DNA from: Stenotrophomonas maltophilia
GTDB taxonomy: Bacteria; Pseudomonadota; Gammaproteobacteria; Xanthomonadales; Xanthomonadaceae
Assembly: GCA_900113425.1 (NCBI GenBank)
Contig: FOZF01000001.1
Location: 1,528,358 to 1,592,357 of the forward strand
DNA length: 64,000 nucleotides
Direction of reading: 5' to 3'
Shown: piece by piece, positions 18,993 to 27,690 of the stretch
Layout of the letters: each line of letters starts with the position of its first letter
Numbering within the stretch: position 1 is the stretch's first letter
Notes under the pieces: generated by a model
Databases searched by the model: none
The model's input: the letters and a program-made list of their open reading frames with translations, nothing else
Told to the model about the DNA's origin: nothing
Translations under genes and position numbers: made by a program

Positions 18993-19427
18993 TCAGTGCG
19001 CCATGCCCCGCGTGATCGCAGCAGCGCGCTGCTTCAACTGCGCCACGGCATCGGGAATCATCTCCATGCCCACGTCCAGGCCGGGGTTCAGCACCAGGCC
19101 GACACCGTCGCCGATTCCGGCCAGCAGCGCATGCACCGCGATCGGCATGGCATGCGCGAACTGCGGCAGCTGTTCGTGCCACAGGCCGGCACGCTCGGGG
19201 GCGGTGAACACCGCGAACATCGGCTCGCCACTCTCGCTGGTCAGCACCAGGGGCGAGATGCTTTCATCCCATGCGCCGTCTTCGCCGATGGCCTTGTCCA
19301 GCAGCACGAACGCCGTCGAGGTCAGCAGCCCATCGAGGAACTGCGACGCGGTCAGCGTGCCATCCTGGGCCTGCAGCAGGCGCACCTCGAGGTCGTTGAG
19401 GGGTTCGAACGGGGTGTCGTGGTCCAT
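18993..19427 (-). CDS. SseB-family protein
   Basis: A 144-residue cytosolic protein resembling the SseB N-terminal domain: a NDLEVRLLQAQ start, a FVLL strand, then PLVLTSESGEPMFAVFTAPERA, a pattern typical of these enhanced-serine-sensitivity proteins. A later GVGLVLNPGLDVGMEMIPDAV matches the family's central NPG motif. It has no signal peptide and stands alone. Its function is unknown beyond weak links to serine sensitivity and secretion in other species. Confidence 0.75.
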   Translation of the reverse strand: MDHDTPFEPLNDLEVRLLQAQDGTLTASQFLDGLLTSTAFVLLDKAIGEDGAWDESISPLVLTSESGEPMFAVFTAPERAGLWHEQLPQFAHAMPIAVHALLAGIGDGVGLVLNPGLDVGMEMIPDAVAQLKQRAAAITRGMAH

Positions 19428-19533
19428 GGTCGCTTCCGCTACGTGATTGCAGGAGAGACTTTAACAGGCCGGGCCCTCGAGCGATGAACCGGTGTCATCG
19501 GCCCCTCCCACGGCTCGCCTTCCTGCGTGCAGA

Positions 19534-20577
19534 TCAACGCCCCGAGCAGGCGGGCTGGGCCAGCAGCCAGTCCTGCGCGGCCTGCAGACCGGACGCTCCG
19601 GGGGCGGCGGGCTGATCCGGCTGCAGCTGGCGACCGTCACCCTGCCCCTGGCGGTCGGTCATGATATTGACGGTCAGCAGCAGCATGCTGCCATCCACCA
19701 AGGGCACGGGTTGATTGCCGGTGGAATAGCCTGCACTGGGCTGGCCGAAACTGCGGCTGCCGGGCTGGCCGCGGAAGGCCAGCGCCACGGCCTCGCCCGA
19801 ACTGGCGGTACGGGGGCCGAACACCACCGCGACCGGTGCGGAACCGCCGCGCAGCGCATAGGCCGCCTGCCGCGAGCGAAGCCGCGAATTCGCGCCATCC
19901 AGGACTTCTCCGTCGCGCTGTCGCCACGGCCGTTGCCCTTCGGCGCTGAGGAAGCCGCCGATCACGGCCCCTTCCTTATCCGGGGTGCCCTGCAACAACG
20001 GCAGCAGGCCCAGCAGCATGGGCCACATGTTGCCGCCGGCATTGCCGGACAGATCCACCACCCAGCCGCACCGCGTGCCGTCATCCAGGGCCACGATGCG
20101 GTGCTGCAGCGCCAGCGCGTAGGTTCTGCGTGCGTCATACCGTGCCTGCTCGCCCGCCTGGGGATCGTCCAGGAACGGGCTCACCTGCAGCACACCGACG
20201 CGCGCATCGGCCTGCCAGGGCATTGGCGACGCCGCATCCTGGCCGGCCTTCAAGCGTTGCGCACGCCCGGAACGCTGGCGTTGCAGGCTGGGCGGAATCC
20301 AGCGGCCATGGCCGCCCGTGCTGCGGGTAGCGGCGTCATCCAGCAACCGGCGCCGGTCGGCATCATCGGTTGCGGCGGCCAGCGTCGCACGTACACCGGC
20401 CCAATCGACACGGTCGCGGTACAGCGCGCGTGCCTCCAGCAGCTGCAACATCTGCACCTGCGCCTCCGGTGAGGGCAGTTCAATCGCGGATGCCGAGGCC
20501 GTTGCGGCCATCATCTGCGCAGCCCACAGCACGACCACCGCCGCACCCGCGCGGCGCACTCCGTTGCAGATCCGCAT
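19534..20577 (-). CDS. Exported S41-family (C-terminal processing-like) peptidase
   Basis: A 347-residue protein with an N-terminal signal peptide (hydrophobic 9-30). The catalytic part carries CGWVVDLSGNAGGNMWPML, the usual oxyanion and substrate segment, and the nucleophile loop GPRTASSGEAVALAF with the Ser of S41 peptidases. A lysine partner is not obvious: the segment after it reads GQPGSRSFGQPSAGYSTG, with Arg or Ser where the Lys is expected, so the protein may be catalytically different. It is shorter than Prc, without a visible PDZ domain, and stands alone facing a long intergenic region. Confidence 0.75.
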   Translation of the reverse strand: MRICNGVRRAGAAVVVLWAAQMMAATASASAIELPSPEAQVQMLQLLEARALYRDRVDWAGVRATLAAATDDADRRRLLDDAATRSTGGHGRWIPPSLQRQRSGRAQRLKAGQDAASPMPWQADARVGVLQVSPFLDDPQAGEQARYDARRTYALALQHRIVALDDGTRCGWVVDLSGNAGGNMWPMLLGLLPLLQGTPDKEGAVIGGFLSAEGQRPWRQRDGEVLDGANSRLRSRQAAYALRGGSAPVAVVFGPRTASSGEAVALAFRGQPGSRSFGQPSAGYSTGNQPVPLVDGSMLLLTVNIMTDRQGQGDGRQLQPDQPAAPGASGLQAAQDWLLAQPACSGR

Positions 20578-21026
20578 ACGACATTCCTTGCCGTTGAGTC
20601 AGGCGCCCAGCATAACCGGTTGGTGATCGGCACGGCCATCGCGCAGGTTGTCGTATCTGGACTGGCTGGCAACGCAGGCATTGTGCGACGCCGACACGGC
20701 TCTCCGGGCGCGCGGAAGGCCGCCGATCCGAACACGCACATTGCAACTTTGCCCATGTCATCGCGCTGTAGACCGCGCGACGGTGGCATCTGCCAGCGCC
20801 CCTGTGCTGGCCGGGATTGGCGTCCCGAATGAAGCTTTTCACGAGCGGGCTTTGCAACGTTATTGCAGGTCCGAACAATGCGCCGTCCGTCGTTCTGCGG
20901 CGGGCGGTACGTGGGGATCTCCGGATCCGCCGGCGTCTTTTCTCGTGAAGAGCTTCACCGGCACGCCAACCCGCACCGCCCGCCACCTTGCGTCCTGCAG
21001 GTGGACTTGCCTGTGAGGTTGCTGCC
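20578..21026. other. 449-nt intergenic region with a spaced inverted repeat
   Basis: No convincing ORF. A 15-nt inverted repeat, GAAGCTTTTCACGAG at 20831-20845 and CTCGTGAAGAGCTTC at 20942-20956 (14 of 15 pair), encloses 96 nt. Inside is a small hairpin TGCAA-CGTTA-TTGCA and a GGATC/GGATCC pairing. It may be an RNA leader of the downstream small gene or a short mobile remnant. The remaining 250 nt to the left hold the divergent promoter region of the S41 peptidase, with nothing else I can name. Confidence 0.55.
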
Positions 21027-21455
21027 ATGACCCTGCCCCATCCCACCCATCCCCGCCTGCACGCGCTGCTGGGTGACGCCCTGCCCGGCCTGAAGCTGTC
21101 CAGCACTGTGGCCGAGGCGCTGGAACATGCACTGACCGGCGCCCACGACCACGTTTCGGTGCCAGCGTTCTTCGCCCGCCTGCGCGGCATCGCACAGGGC
21201 CATGGTGTGGATGGCCGGGCGTGGCGCGAACTGCGGCTCAGTGAGGCACGTGCCCGCGACATGGCGGAGGCCACGCGCTGTCTGGCAGCGGTTTCATCAT
21301 GCGCGGTGCTGCTGGTGGCCGCGCAATCGGCGCGCGAAACCGACAGTGCCGATGTCCACTGTCCGCCGCAGGTGGAAGAAGGCCTGCTGCATGCGGTGCT
21401 GCTGCTGGCCGATCATGCCGGAGCATTGATGGTCCCTGCGGTGGAGCATCGCTGA
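21027..21455 (+). CDS. Hypothetical protein, small and Ala/Leu-rich
   Basis: A 142-residue protein I do not recognise. It has no signal peptide or membrane helix strong enough to call. Its mid-section has alternating hydrophobic helices (LGDALPGLKLSSTVAEALEHAL) and a Val/Leu-rich CAVLLVAAQSA. Two His/Asp-containing segments (GAHDHVSVPAFF and LLADHAGALM) might bind metal, but this is speculative. The start at 21027 follows GTGAGG. High third-position GC is like its neighbours, so the frame is plausibly real. The large structured leader upstream may regulate it. Confidence 0.55.
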   Translation: MTLPHPTHPRLHALLGDALPGLKLSSTVAEALEHALTGAHDHVSVPAFFARLRGIAQGHGVDGRAWRELRLSEARARDMAEATRCLAAVSSCAVLLVAAQSARETDSADVHCPPQVEEGLLHAVLLLADHAGALMVPAVEHR

Positions 21456-21461
21456 AGACGT

Positions 21462-21499
21462 GGCCGGCTCATCGCCGCGCAGGCGATGATGAGCCGGCC
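21462..21499. terminator. Long bidirectional hairpin
   Basis: GGCCGGCTCATCGCC pairs with the reverse-complement side ending GATGAGCCGGCC, with a three-base insertion in one arm. It lies between the convergent hypothetical gene and the autotransporter, so it probably terminates both. Confidence 0.65.
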
Positions 21500-21511
21500 G
21501 ACGCACACGTG

Positions 21512-24307
21512 TCACCAGTCCATGCGCAGGCCGATATTGCCTTCCATCACCCTGCGTTCCTTCTGCGTGTCGCTGCCGAGGTCACGGGTGTAATCGGCCA
21601 CCGCGAAGGCACTGACGTTGCCATTGAAGCGCGCGACCATGCCCACACCCACTTCCAGCGCGCGGTAGCGCTGTTCGCTGGTGAGAGGATCGCCACCGAT
21701 GTCGATCCGGTCCTCGCCGCTGAAGCCGTGCCAGTAATTGAGCTTGAAGTAGGGCTGCCAGCCGTTGGTGGCCAGGCCATAGTCGCCGGCCAGGCGGAGG
21801 CCGGCACGACCGGTCCATGCATTGTCGCTGTGCATGCGCACCGCCGATACCGCGTCGGCGGTGTCGTCGAAGTCGATGCGCTGCCAGATCACCTGCAACT
21901 GCGGTTCCAGCGACCAGGCCGACTGCCCGAAGCGAAGCAGCGGCTTGCCCACTTCCAGCGAGGCGGTAGTGCCTTTGCCGTCCAGGTCCACTCCCAGGCC
22001 GCGGATCGAAGTGCTGCTGCCGTCATAGCGGCTCTGCATCACCACCGCATCCAGGTAGCCGGCCTTCTCGCCCACCCGTGTCCAGTACAGACCGACGTGT
22101 TCGTCGTCCAGGCGCGCCTGGCCAGCAGCAACGTTCTCCCAGCCCAGGGCAAGGCCGGTGACATCGCCCTTGGCGCGGTTGCGACCAACGAACACGCCGA
22201 ACTGGTCGCGGGTGCTGCCGGCATGTGCGAACAGATCCGCGCCGGCCTGTACGCCCACGAAGTGACCGTCAAACCCGGGCTGTGCGCTGCCCTTCCAGCG
22301 CTGCTCATGGCTCTGGCCGATCAGACGCGCCCATGAGGCACGCAGCCCCCCTTCGCCGCGCAGAACCCGCTGCTCACCCTGCCGCTCATGGAAGGTGCCC
22401 AGGCTGGACAGGCTGGCCTCGCGCGCGATCGGTGGCATCGCGGCATAGGGTGGGGTCTCCAGCCGGTAGATCGGAACAACGTCCAGCGTGGTGGGCAGGC
22501 GTGCCTCCGGTGTAGGCGGCACCAGCAGCGGGCTCGGTGCCGGTGGGGGCGCCGGCTGTCCCGGCTCCACCACGGGTGGCGGTGCCGGCGCCGGAACCGG
22601 ACCGGGCACGATGGTGGAGCGCAGATACCAGTTTTCGCTCGTGCCCGCGCTCACCCCTCCCTTGAACAGGAAGTACTCGTACGCACCGGCTGAAAGGCTG
22701 CTGGTCAGCGCGAACGCACCGGCGGCCGTGCTGCCGCCGTTGGTGGCCTGCACCACCATGATGCCGTCGGCCGCGGTGGCGCCACCGTTTCCCCCCACGT
22801 TGCGGATGTCCATCACCGTACTGCCGCTCGCGCTGCCGCCTTCGATGACCAGCCGGTCCGAGACTGAAGCATCGTTGCCCAGCACCGTCTGCAGCCGCAG
22901 ACTGCCGCCGTTGCCGATATAGTTGCCCGCGATGGTGAAGCGGTCTCCCGGCGTGCTGCCACCGTTGCTGAGGTCGATGCGGCCAGCGTTGCTGACCGAG
23001 GCCAGCTGCCCCGCCCCCGATGCGGCCACGCGCCCGTTGCCACCGCCGGCCAGCAGCGTGCCGCCCGCGCCCACGGCCAGGCTGCCGGTTCCGCTGGCGC
23101 TGTCGCCCAGGACCAGCGTGCCGTCCATGGTCAGCGCGCTGCCACCGGTTACGTTGACCTGTTCCCAGCCGAGCAGGCGTTCCACCCCGGCCAGTTGCAC
23201 ATTGGTCAGTTCCAGCCGGTCGTTGCCCAACCCGGCCTGGAACGTGCTGAAGGAGCCCAATTGGTCCGGTCCCAGGTTGCTGAGTCGTGCACGATCATCA
23301 CCCTCGCCGAAGTCGACACTGCCGCGCAGCACGCCGCCACCGGTCCAGTCCAGGGTGTCGTTGCCCAGGCTCATCAGCACATTGCCGCTGACGGTACCGC
23401 CGCTGACGGTGAGCGAGTCGTTGCCACCGGACAGGCTGATGTTGCCGCCGATGTCGCCGGCCGACAGCACGATGGTGTCGTTGCCGAAGCCGGCGACCAG
23501 ATTGCCGTCGATGCTGCCACCGGACATCAGGAAGGTATTGTCTTCCAGCCGCAGGTTGACGCGGCCGATGCGCCCCCCACTGAACTCGGCGTAGTCGCCG
23601 TCGTCGAAGCCACCGATGATGTGCCCGGCCGTCATGCGGAACCGGTCGGAGCCGTCGCCCTGTACCAGCGCCCCGATGGTGCCACCGGTCATGACGAAGG
23701 TGTCGCTTTCCTGGCCCTGGTTGAGCTCGCCGCTGATGGTGCCGGCGCTCATCTCGAAGCTGTCCTGGTCCGCGCCCTGGTCGATGCGATCCACCGTACC
23801 GCCGGAAAACAGCACTGCGTCATTGCCCGCGCCCTGCAGTACCCCTCCGGTGATGCTGCCTTCCCGCATCTCCAGCCGGTCATCACCTGCCCCGGTAATG
23901 ATGGCCCCGTTTGTGCCACTGATCACGCCACGATTGACCGTGCGGGTGGCCCCGTTGGAGACGATGCCCACCCCGGCACTGTTGGTGATGCTGCCGTCGT
24001 TGATGATCTGGTACCCGGTGCCGCCATTGAATGCCACCGCCCCACCGGTCGCTACCGCCAGCTGCGCGCCGCTCTGTACGGTGACGGTCACGTTGGACGC
24101 GCCCACCACGCCGACGATGGGCGTGGTGGACGGATTCGGGGCGGCAGTGCTGCACGTCACCGTCTGCCCACTGGCGGGTGCGGTGTTATCGCATCCGGCC
24201 CAGGCCGGAACAGCGACGGCAAGCAGGGCTGAGGTGCAGGCCAGTCGGACCATGGCGTCGACGGAAACTGCGAGAGGGTGCCTGGAAAGCGCGGTTCTGG
24301 TGCACAT
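21512..24307 (-). CDS. Type V autotransporter with repeat passenger
   Basis: A 931-residue secreted surface protein. The signal peptide ends AVPAWA-G near residue 37. The passenger (about 40-560) is a predicted beta-helix, including about ten 20-residue repeats with G-x-x-x-D/N starts over residues 139-345. A Pro-rich linker (PAPAPPPVVEPGQPAPPPAP type) spans about 585-625. The translocator barrel occupies roughly 660-931 and ends in an aromatic (RMDW), as needed for outer-membrane insertion. Only two Cys appear in the mature N-terminal segment. It likely serves adhesion or a surface activity; no catalytic triad is evident. Confidence 0.88.
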   Translation of the reverse strand: MCTRTALSRHPLAVSVDAMVRLACTSALLAVAVPAWAGCDNTAPASGQTVTCSTAAPNPSTTPIVGVVGASNVTVTVQSGAQLAVATGGAVAFNGGTGYQIINDGSITNSAGVGIVSNGATRTVNRGVISGTNGAIITGAGDDRLEMREGSITGGVLQGAGNDAVLFSGGTVDRIDQGADQDSFEMSAGTISGELNQGQESDTFVMTGGTIGALVQGDGSDRFRMTAGHIIGGFDDGDYAEFSGGRIGRVNLRLEDNTFLMSGGSIDGNLVAGFGNDTIVLSAGDIGGNISLSGGNDSLTVSGGTVSGNVLMSLGNDTLDWTGGGVLRGSVDFGEGDDRARLSNLGPDQLGSFSTFQAGLGNDRLELTNVQLAGVERLLGWEQVNVTGGSALTMDGTLVLGDSASGTGSLAVGAGGTLLAGGGNGRVAASGAGQLASVSNAGRIDLSNGGSTPGDRFTIAGNYIGNGGSLRLQTVLGNDASVSDRLVIEGGSASGSTVMDIRNVGGNGGATAADGIMVVQATNGGSTAAGAFALTSSLSAGAYEYFLFKGGVSAGTSENWYLRSTIVPGPVPAPAPPPVVEPGQPAPPPAPSPLLVPPTPEARLPTTLDVVPIYRLETPPYAAMPPIAREASLSSLGTFHERQGEQRVLRGEGGLRASWARLIGQSHEQRWKGSAQPGFDGHFVGVQAGADLFAHAGSTRDQFGVFVGRNRAKGDVTGLALGWENVAAGQARLDDEHVGLYWTRVGEKAGYLDAVVMQSRYDGSSTSIRGLGVDLDGKGTTASLEVGKPLLRFGQSAWSLEPQLQVIWQRIDFDDTADAVSAVRMHSDNAWTGRAGLRLAGDYGLATNGWQPYFKLNYWHGFSGEDRIDIGGDPLTSEQRYRALEVGVGMVARFNGNVSAFAVADYTRDLGSDTQKERRVMEGNIGLRMDW
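23273..23893 (-). repeat. 20-residue tandem repeats in autotransporter passenger
   Basis: About ten consecutive units of roughly 20 codons share the pattern GxGxDxFxMxGGTIxGxLxQ. Examples begin GAGDDRLEM, GQESDTFVM, GFGNDTIVL and SLGNDTLDW. The Asp/Asn-rich turns recall, but do not match, the calcium-binding GGxGxDxUx of RTX repeats. Copy number could vary between strains. Confidence 0.8.
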
Positions 24308-24433
24308 GACCCTGTCCTTGTGTTGAGGAAGGAGTACGGCTGAAGCGCGGTAATGCAGGAAACCACGGTGTAATGGCGCGCACTGTCACTGGCCCGATGT
24401 GACGGCCCGGTGCAGGAAACGTGAGTGGCCGGG

Positions 24434-25507
24434 TCAGATCTTGAGGTAGATGCGGCGACGGTCCAGCCCCCACACCACGGCCCACCAGAGCAGCACGAAG
24501 CCCAGCGCGCATCCGAGCGAGGCCAGCTGCGGATGCGACGGCAGCCATCCCAGCAGCCACGCGTTGCACGCCGCCCATGCCCCGCTGGCGATCATGACCA
24601 AGGCCATCACCGACGAGCCCAGGTAGGCAGCGATGGCGTTCACACCGAAGCGGCGGCCGATGGCCGGCCAGCCGTGGCGGTCTACCAGCACATGCGCCAG
24701 CAGCAGCGCGAAGACCGACATGCCGCCGGTCACCAGCACATAGCTTGGCGTCCACAGGTTCTTGTTCAACGGCAGTCCACCCGGCCACTGCGCTGCCAGG
24801 CCCAGCGCCAGGCTGGCGGCGCCCAGCGCGACCAGCGCGCGGGTCCCGCCATCGCGCAGTGCACGGCCGGCGATCAGCCCCAGCAGCGTGGTTGCCAGTG
24901 CACCTGCTGTGCTGGGTAGCCCCTCCGGATCATGCCCAAGGCCGGTGAGTGGGTCGTATCTGTACAGATAGGGCGCAAACAGCGTCGTATCCAGCCGGCT
25001 GACCGGATTGTGCCAAGGCTCCAGCGTGTCAGCTGCCAGCAACGCGACGGCATAGCCCAGCAGCAACAGGCCCAGAACCGCCCACTGCAGGCGCGGCCGC
25101 AGGTAGAGAGCGAACAGCCCCACGGTGCCCACGCACAGTGCGATGCGCTGCAGTACGCCCCACAGCCGGTACGCCGGCAGCGCGAACAACCACCAGGCCA
25201 GTGCGTGCAGCAGCACGCCGGCCAGCAGAATGCGCAGCGCCCGCTGCAGCAGAGCCCGGCGCAGGGCCGGGCGGGCAGCAACATTCTGCGCACGCGGCTC
25301 CAGGCTGAAGGCCAGCGACACGCCAGCAATGAACAGGAACAGCGGGAAGATCAGGTCGGTCGGCGTGAGGCCATGCCAGTCCGCATGCAGAAGGGGCGCG
25401 TAGACGTGCGCCCAGTCGCCGGGGTTGTTGACCAGCAGCATCGCCGCCACGGTGATGCCGCGCAGGGCGTCGATCGAGCCCAGGCGCGCTGACGGCGCAG
25501 CACTCAT
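24434..25507 (-). CDS. nagX: NagX-type membrane acetyltransferase-like protein
   Basis: A 357-residue integral membrane protein of the DUF5009/heparan-alpha-glucosaminide N-acetyltransferase-like group. The N-terminal motif SIDALRGITVAAMLLVNNPG is conserved in the family, followed by DWHGLTPTDLIFPLFLFIAGV and about nine further hydrophobic helices. NagX is linked to GlcNAc operons in several proteobacteria; its biochemical role is not settled. Its start overlaps the nagA stop as TGATG, so it is translated last in the nagP-nagQ-nagB-II-nagA-nagX order. Confidence 0.82.
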   Translation of the reverse strand: MSAAPSARLGSIDALRGITVAAMLLVNNPGDWAHVYAPLLHADWHGLTPTDLIFPLFLFIAGVSLAFSLEPRAQNVAARPALRRALLQRALRILLAGVLLHALAWWLFALPAYRLWGVLQRIALCVGTVGLFALYLRPRLQWAVLGLLLLGYAVALLAADTLEPWHNPVSRLDTTLFAPYLYRYDPLTGLGHDPEGLPSTAGALATTLLGLIAGRALRDGGTRALVALGAASLALGLAAQWPGGLPLNKNLWTPSYVLVTGGMSVFALLLAHVLVDRHGWPAIGRRFGVNAIAAYLGSSVMALVMIASGAWAACNAWLLGWLPSHPQLASLGCALGFVLLWWAVVWGLDRRRIYLKI

Positions 25508-26655
25508 CAGGCGGCCTCGTACTGTCCGGCAATCCAGGTGCCCCGCACCTGCAGGGCATCGTCCAGCAGCACCAGGTCGGCCTGGTAACCCTCGGCGATG
25601 TGGCCCAGCCGGTCGCCCACGTTGAGGAACTGCGCCGGATAGGTCGAGGCCATGCGCGCCGCTTCGGCAAGCGGCTGGCCGAGCAGCCGCACGGTGTTGC
25701 GCACGGCCGTGGCCATGTCCAGCGCCGAGCCGGCCAGCGCGCCAGCAGCATTGCGCACCACCCCATCGACGGCAGTGATGGTCTCGCCGTACAGCACATA
25801 GCTGGGATCATCGGCGCCGACCGGCGGCATCGCATCGGTCACCAGCAGCAGGCGGCCGCGTGGCTTGGCCGCCAGCGCCACCCGCAGGCTGGCCGGATGC
25901 ACGTGCACGCCGTCGACGATGATGCCGATCCAGCTGTCGCGATCTTCCAGCGCCGCCCCCACCGCTCCCGGCTCCCGGCCCTGCAGCGGCGACATCGCGT
26001 TGTACAGATGGGTGAAGCCGCGCACACCGGCATCCAGGCCGGCGCGGATCTCTTCGTAGGTTCCGGCGGTATGTCCAGCCGCGACGATCACCCCGCGCTC
26101 CACCAGCGCGCGGATCGACTCCAGCGGTACCCGTTCCGGCGCAAGGGTGAGCAGGGTCACGCCATTGTCCAGCGAGGCGGCCAGCGCGATCTCCTCCGCA
26201 TCGGGCACGCGGAACTTGCTGGCGTCGTGGGTCCCCTTCCGTGCCGGGGCGATGTACGGCCCTTCCAGATGGATGCCGATGATGCCGGGCACACCTTGAG
26301 CGATGGCTTCGCGCAGGGCCGCGATCGCCTCGCGCATCACCGCCACGTCATCACTGATCAGCGTCGGCAGCAGGGCGGTGGTACCGAAGCGGCGATGGGC
26401 ACGTGCGATGGTGCGCAGCGCACCGACGTCCGGCGTGTTGTTGAACAATGCGCCGCCACCGCCATTGACCTGCACGTCGATGAAACCCGGCAGCAGCCAG
26501 CCGCCGCCGAGATCGACCTGCTCGGCCGCCTGGCCCAGCTGCGGCGCGGCATCGGGGAGCAGCGCGCTGATGCGGCCGTTCTCGATCACCAGCGCCAGAT
26601 CATCGCGGAACCCGTCGCCAGCGAGGATGCGCGCGTTGCGCAGGACCGTCCTCAT
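25507..26655 (-). CDS. nagA: N-acetylglucosamine-6-phosphate deacetylase
   Basis: A 382-residue cytosolic amidohydrolase that removes the acetyl group from GlcNAc-6-phosphate. Family motifs are in order: GFIDVQVNGGGG near residue 60, HLEGPYIAPARKGTHD (metal-binding Glu and His), GHTAGT, FTHLYNAMSPLQGR and the catalytic Asp in LLVTDAMPP. The start at 26655 overlaps the stop of the isomerase gene in TGATG, so the long upstream extension of the frame is discarded. It is in a tight operon with nagB-II and nagX. Confidence 0.95.
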   Translation of the reverse strand: MRTVLRNARILAGDGFRDDLALVIENGRISALLPDAAPQLGQAAEQVDLGGGWLLPGFIDVQVNGGGGALFNNTPDVGALRTIARAHRRFGTTALLPTLISDDVAVMREAIAALREAIAQGVPGIIGIHLEGPYIAPARKGTHDASKFRVPDAEEIALAASLDNGVTLLTLAPERVPLESIRALVERGVIVAAGHTAGTYEEIRAGLDAGVRGFTHLYNAMSPLQGREPGAVGAALEDRDSWIGIIVDGVHVHPASLRVALAAKPRGRLLLVTDAMPPVGADDPSYVLYGETITAVDGVVRNAAGALAGSALDMATAVRNTVRLLGQPLAEAARMASTYPAQFLNVGDRLGHIAEGYQADLVLLDDALQVRGTWIAGQYEAA

Positions 26656-27683
26656 CAGACAGTCTCCGTGACCTTGTTCAGATGCGGCGGCAGGTCCGGG
26701 TTGAACCCGCGGCGCAGCGCCAGCGCATTGATCGCGCGGTAGAAGCTCTGCACGGTGAGCAGCGGGGCGCACAACGGATGCGGCGCGGCGGCCACCGGCA
26801 GGTTGCCCGCGGCGCCGGCCATCCACACCTGCGCGCCACGCGCCGAGAACTCCTCCACCACGGCACGTGTGCCCGCACCGGTCTCATCGGGCTGGGCGAA
26901 GGCCAGCACCGGGAAGCCACGGCCGACCAGCGCCATCGGCCCATGCTTGACCTCGGCCGAGCTGTAGGCTTCGGCATGCAGGCTGCAGGTTTCCTTGAAC
27001 TTCAGCGCCGCTTCCTGCGCGGCGCCGAGGCCGAGCCCACGGCCGAGCACGAACAGGTTGGTGGCGTCCACCAGGCCATCGGCCAGCGCCGTCCAATCGC
27101 ACTGCCATGCCTCACGCAACGCATCGGGCAGCAGGTCCAGCGCAGCGCGCAGGCCACTGTCCTGCTTCCAGTAGGTGGCCAGCTGCAGCAGTGCCGCCAG
27201 CGACGCCAGGTAGCTCTTGGTCGCGGCCACGCTCTTCTCCGGGCCCGCATGCAGCGGGATCACCGTGTCGGCCAGCTGTGCCAACGGCGAATCCTCGACA
27301 TTGACCAGTGCAACCACGCGCGCGCCGGCGGCCTTGGCCGCTTCGGCATTGCGCAGCAGATCCGGACTCTTGCCCGACTGCGAGATGACAATGAACAGTG
27401 CACCGCGCAGCTGCAGCGGCGCGGCATACACCGAGCCCACCGACGGCGAGGCGGAGGCGACCACCAGGCCCAGCTGGGTTTCCAGCAGGTACTTGCCGTA
27501 GGTGGCGGCATGATCGGAGCTGCCGCGCGCGCAGGTGACCACGAACGGGGGGGGCGCGGCGCGCAGGCTGGCAGCCAGCGTCTCCATCGTGGCGTGGTTG
27601 CGCGAGAACTGGCGGGCGACGACGTCGGCCGCTTCAGCGGCTTCGGCGAACATCAGGGTGGAGGTCGGGTCGGACAGCGACAT
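26655..27683 (-). CDS. nagB-II: SIS-domain glucosamine-6-phosphate deaminase NagB-II
   Basis: A 342-residue protein with two SIS sugar-isomerase domains, similar to the isomerase half of GlmS but without the glutaminase domain. Segments such as CARGSSDHAATYGKY, SQSGKSPDLL, EKSVAATKSY and the C-terminal EVKHGPMAL are typical. Proteins of this type replace the classical NagB in Shewanella and Xanthomonas, converting glucosamine-6-phosphate to fructose-6-phosphate and ammonia. It lies 7 nt after nagQ and overlaps nagA, consistent with co-translation. Confidence 0.9.
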   Translation of the reverse strand: MSLSDPTSTLMFAEAAEAADVVARQFSRNHATMETLAASLRAAPPPFVVTCARGSSDHAATYGKYLLETQLGLVVASASPSVGSVYAAPLQLRGALFIVISQSGKSPDLLRNAEAAKAAGARVVALVNVEDSPLAQLADTVIPLHAGPEKSVAATKSYLASLAALLQLATYWKQDSGLRAALDLLPDALREAWQCDWTALADGLVDATNLFVLGRGLGLGAAQEAALKFKETCSLHAEAYSSAEVKHGPMALVGRGFPVLAFAQPDETGAGTRAVVEEFSARGAQVWMAGAAGNLPVAAAPHPLCAPLLTVQSFYRAINALALRRGFNPDLPPHLNKVTETV

Positions 27684-27690
27684 GGCGGGC

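Noticed and set aside
18809-19015. Small rightward frame between cca and the SseB-like gene
   Set aside because: It has a non-ATG start, no ribosome site, no recognisable features and overlaps the end of the SseB-like gene.
23273-23893. RTX calcium-binding repeats in the autotransporter
   Set aside because: The unit is about 20 residues and lacks the GGxGxDxUx nonamer; a type I secretion signal is also absent, while a beta-barrel is present.
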